Source: M3007 sp046160345 (lineage in GTDB: Bacteria > Bacteroidota > Bacteroidia > Chitinophagales > Saprospiraceae). From it: a stretch of DNA of 6,183 bases. Below the pieces are notes generated by a model. It had not been told where the DNA came from, did not search any database, and was given only the letters and a program-made list of their open reading frames with translations. The stretch lies in NCBI GenBank assembly GCA_046160345.1, contig JBJXGO010000085.1, positions 1-6,183 on the forward strand, in the 5' to 3' direction. A program made the position numbers and the translations under genes. Below are positions 5,014 through 6,183 of the stretch, in pieces (position 1 is the stretch's first letter; each line of letters begins with the position of its first letter).

Positions 5014-6159
5014 ATGCAAATCAGATTTTTTTTCATCCTAGCCTGCCTAATGGCAACAACCCAATTAAAGGCAAATGAACGCCCTCCTATTGAAAATAAC
5101 AAACATAGCCTTCCCACCATGGATTGGGCTTGTAATTACCCGGCGCCCACCAATTTTATGATAGATGCCTGGGGGTATCAGCCGGACTGGGTTCATTTGA
5201 AGTGGGATCTTACCAATCCAAACCGCCAACATCGAATCAACGTTTATTCCTGCGAGGACAGCAGCCTTATACGGTCGGTCGTTGTTTCTGCAAATGTTAC
5301 CGATACAACCCTCTATTTTTACAATCCTCCGTTGAACATCTTTTATTATGAGATCAAGGCAATATGCACAAGTGGTGACAGCCCTAATTCCGCATGGATA
5401 AACTGTTGGGGCCCAACAGGCACGGGCATCATTCACGACCTTATCGTATCCGGGATAACCCCCCTCGGTTCTGGACCGGAGAATTGTACATTAAGATATG
5501 GTTTTAATCATCGTTGTTACTTTTCCAATACCGAAACTACAACTTTTAGGATCCAGCGTATCAATAATATTCAAAACAAGAAGAGCTTTACCATGCTTCG
5601 AATTGCCAATTGGGAAGGGGTAGGCCCTCGTTATGAGTTGGATGCTAGAGTGCATAATGGCCCTCCGAGCGAATACACCTATCAACATTTTTCCAACGGC
5701 CATCCCCCAGTTTGGCTTCTTGGTACGCAATATGAAATCCATCAAGCTGGGAGACCAGTGGCAACTTTGGCTGTTGATGTTGACTTTTGGACTGGAGAGA
5801 GTTATCTGAAATTGCTTTACATGGATGATTTTTATGAAATTATTCGGGTTACAGCCTATAATTCAGGTGGAAAGCCTGCCGGTGAGCGTGATGAAAATCC
5901 AACTTCTAAATCTCACCCGGCCACTGTTTCCCCTAACCCGTTCAAGGACGTTCTGGATGTATTCCCGGGCAATATCTCCGCAGAACATATCCGCATGCAA
6001 ATGTACAACTTGAGCGGACAAATATTGGTAAACCAATTGTTTGAAGGGGGCAAGGAGCAATATTCTTTACCCACCGGAAACCTGAGTCCCGGATTCTATC
6101 TGCTTCGTATTGAGTCAGATGGCGAGGTGCAGACCTTGAAGGTCATCAAATCTGAGTAA
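5014..6159 (+). CDS. Secreted protein with fibronectin-III-like domain and T9SS type A sorting domain
   Basis: A 381-aa predicted surface or secreted protein of unknown function. Residues 1-20 (MQIRFFFILACLMATTQLKA) form a signal peptide. Residues about 40-120 (NYPAPTNFMIDAWGYQPDWV through FYYEIKAIC) have the strand pattern and Trp/Tyr positions of a fibronectin type III-like module: a W-containing B strand (VHLKW) and a late YEIKA strand. Residues about 130-290 are a beta-rich segment I cannot name, with the cysteines at 131, 158 and 168 near its start. Residues 302-381 form a T9SS sorting domain with VSPNPFKDVLDV at about 305-316, MQMYNLSGQILVNQLF, and SPGFYLLRIESDGEVQTLKVIKSE at the end. 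No catalytic motif is seen. Binding to glycans or proteins is plausible for such modules but is inference. The gene stands alone on the plus strand, with its own promoter. Only 24 bases of sequence follow, so its terminator is not visible. Confidence 0.87.
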   Translation: MQIRFFFILACLMATTQLKANERPPIENNKHSLPTMDWACNYPAPTNFMIDAWGYQPDWVHLKWDLTNPNRQHRINVYSCEDSSLIRSVVVSANVTDTTLYFYNPPLNIFYYEIKAICTSGDSPNSAWINCWGPTGTGIIHDLIVSGITPLGSGPENCTLRYGFNHRCYFSNTETTTFRIQRINNIQNKKSFTMLRIANWEGVGPRYELDARVHNGPPSEYTYQHFSNGHPPVWLLGTQYEIHQAGRPVATLAVDVDFWTGESYLKLLYMDDFYEIIRVTAYNSGGKPAGERDENPTSKSHPATVSPNPFKDVLDVFPGNISAEHIRMQMYNLSGQILVNQLFEGGKEQYSLPTGNLSPGFYLLRIESDGEVQTLKVIKSE

Positions 6160-6183
6160 AAAATCCATTGAACATATTTTCCA

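Noticed and set aside
5403..5419. 7-bp perfect inverted repeat with a 3-nt loop (CTGTTGG-GGC-CCAACAG)
   Set aside because: It lies inside the coding sequence (INCWGPTG), has no T tract, and is probably incidental to the codons used.

Overview
The window looks like ordinary chromosomal sequence from a member of the phylum Bacteroidota. Three of the four secure genes encode secreted proteins ending in a type A sorting domain of the type IX secretion system (T9SS), which is essentially restricted to that phylum. Two intergenic sites also match the Bacteroidota promoter element TAnnTTTG. A Saprospiraceae-like source is my guess from the style of the proteins and cannot be proven here.

Layout, left to right. 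Positions 1-715 hold no convincing protein gene, but the minus strand carries ordered signals: a good promoter near 420-390, a region rich in inverted repeats (61-188 and 226-271), and a hairpin followed by seven U residues near 44-7. Together they suggest an unannotated RNA of about 380 nt. A second minus-strand terminator at 565-518 probably ends the protease transcript. Positions 716-1912 (minus) encode a secreted M43-family zinc metalloprotease. A strong terminator at 1962-1918 separates it from an upstream secreted protein of unknown function (1969-3105, minus). Positions 3106-3492 are mostly non-coding and hold a strong terminator plus one doubtful small secreted ORF (3182-3391). Positions 3493-4917 (minus) encode a cytoplasmic, probably all-helical protein of unknown function. 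A 96-base divergent spacer with a clear promoter then leads to a fourth gene (5014-6159, plus), a secreted protein with a fibronectin-III-like domain and a T9SS tail.

How the genes may work together: the three secreted proteins share one export route. They would cross the inner membrane by Sec and the outer membrane by T9SS, and then be anchored or released. Only the metalloprotease has a predictable activity. The other two look like beta-rich adhesion, binding or structural proteins. Nothing shows that the cytoplasmic protein belongs to the same function. I see no tRNA, rRNA, CRISPR array, transposase or defence system. The candidate non-coding RNA and the terminator placed against the protease start codon are the points most worth a second look.
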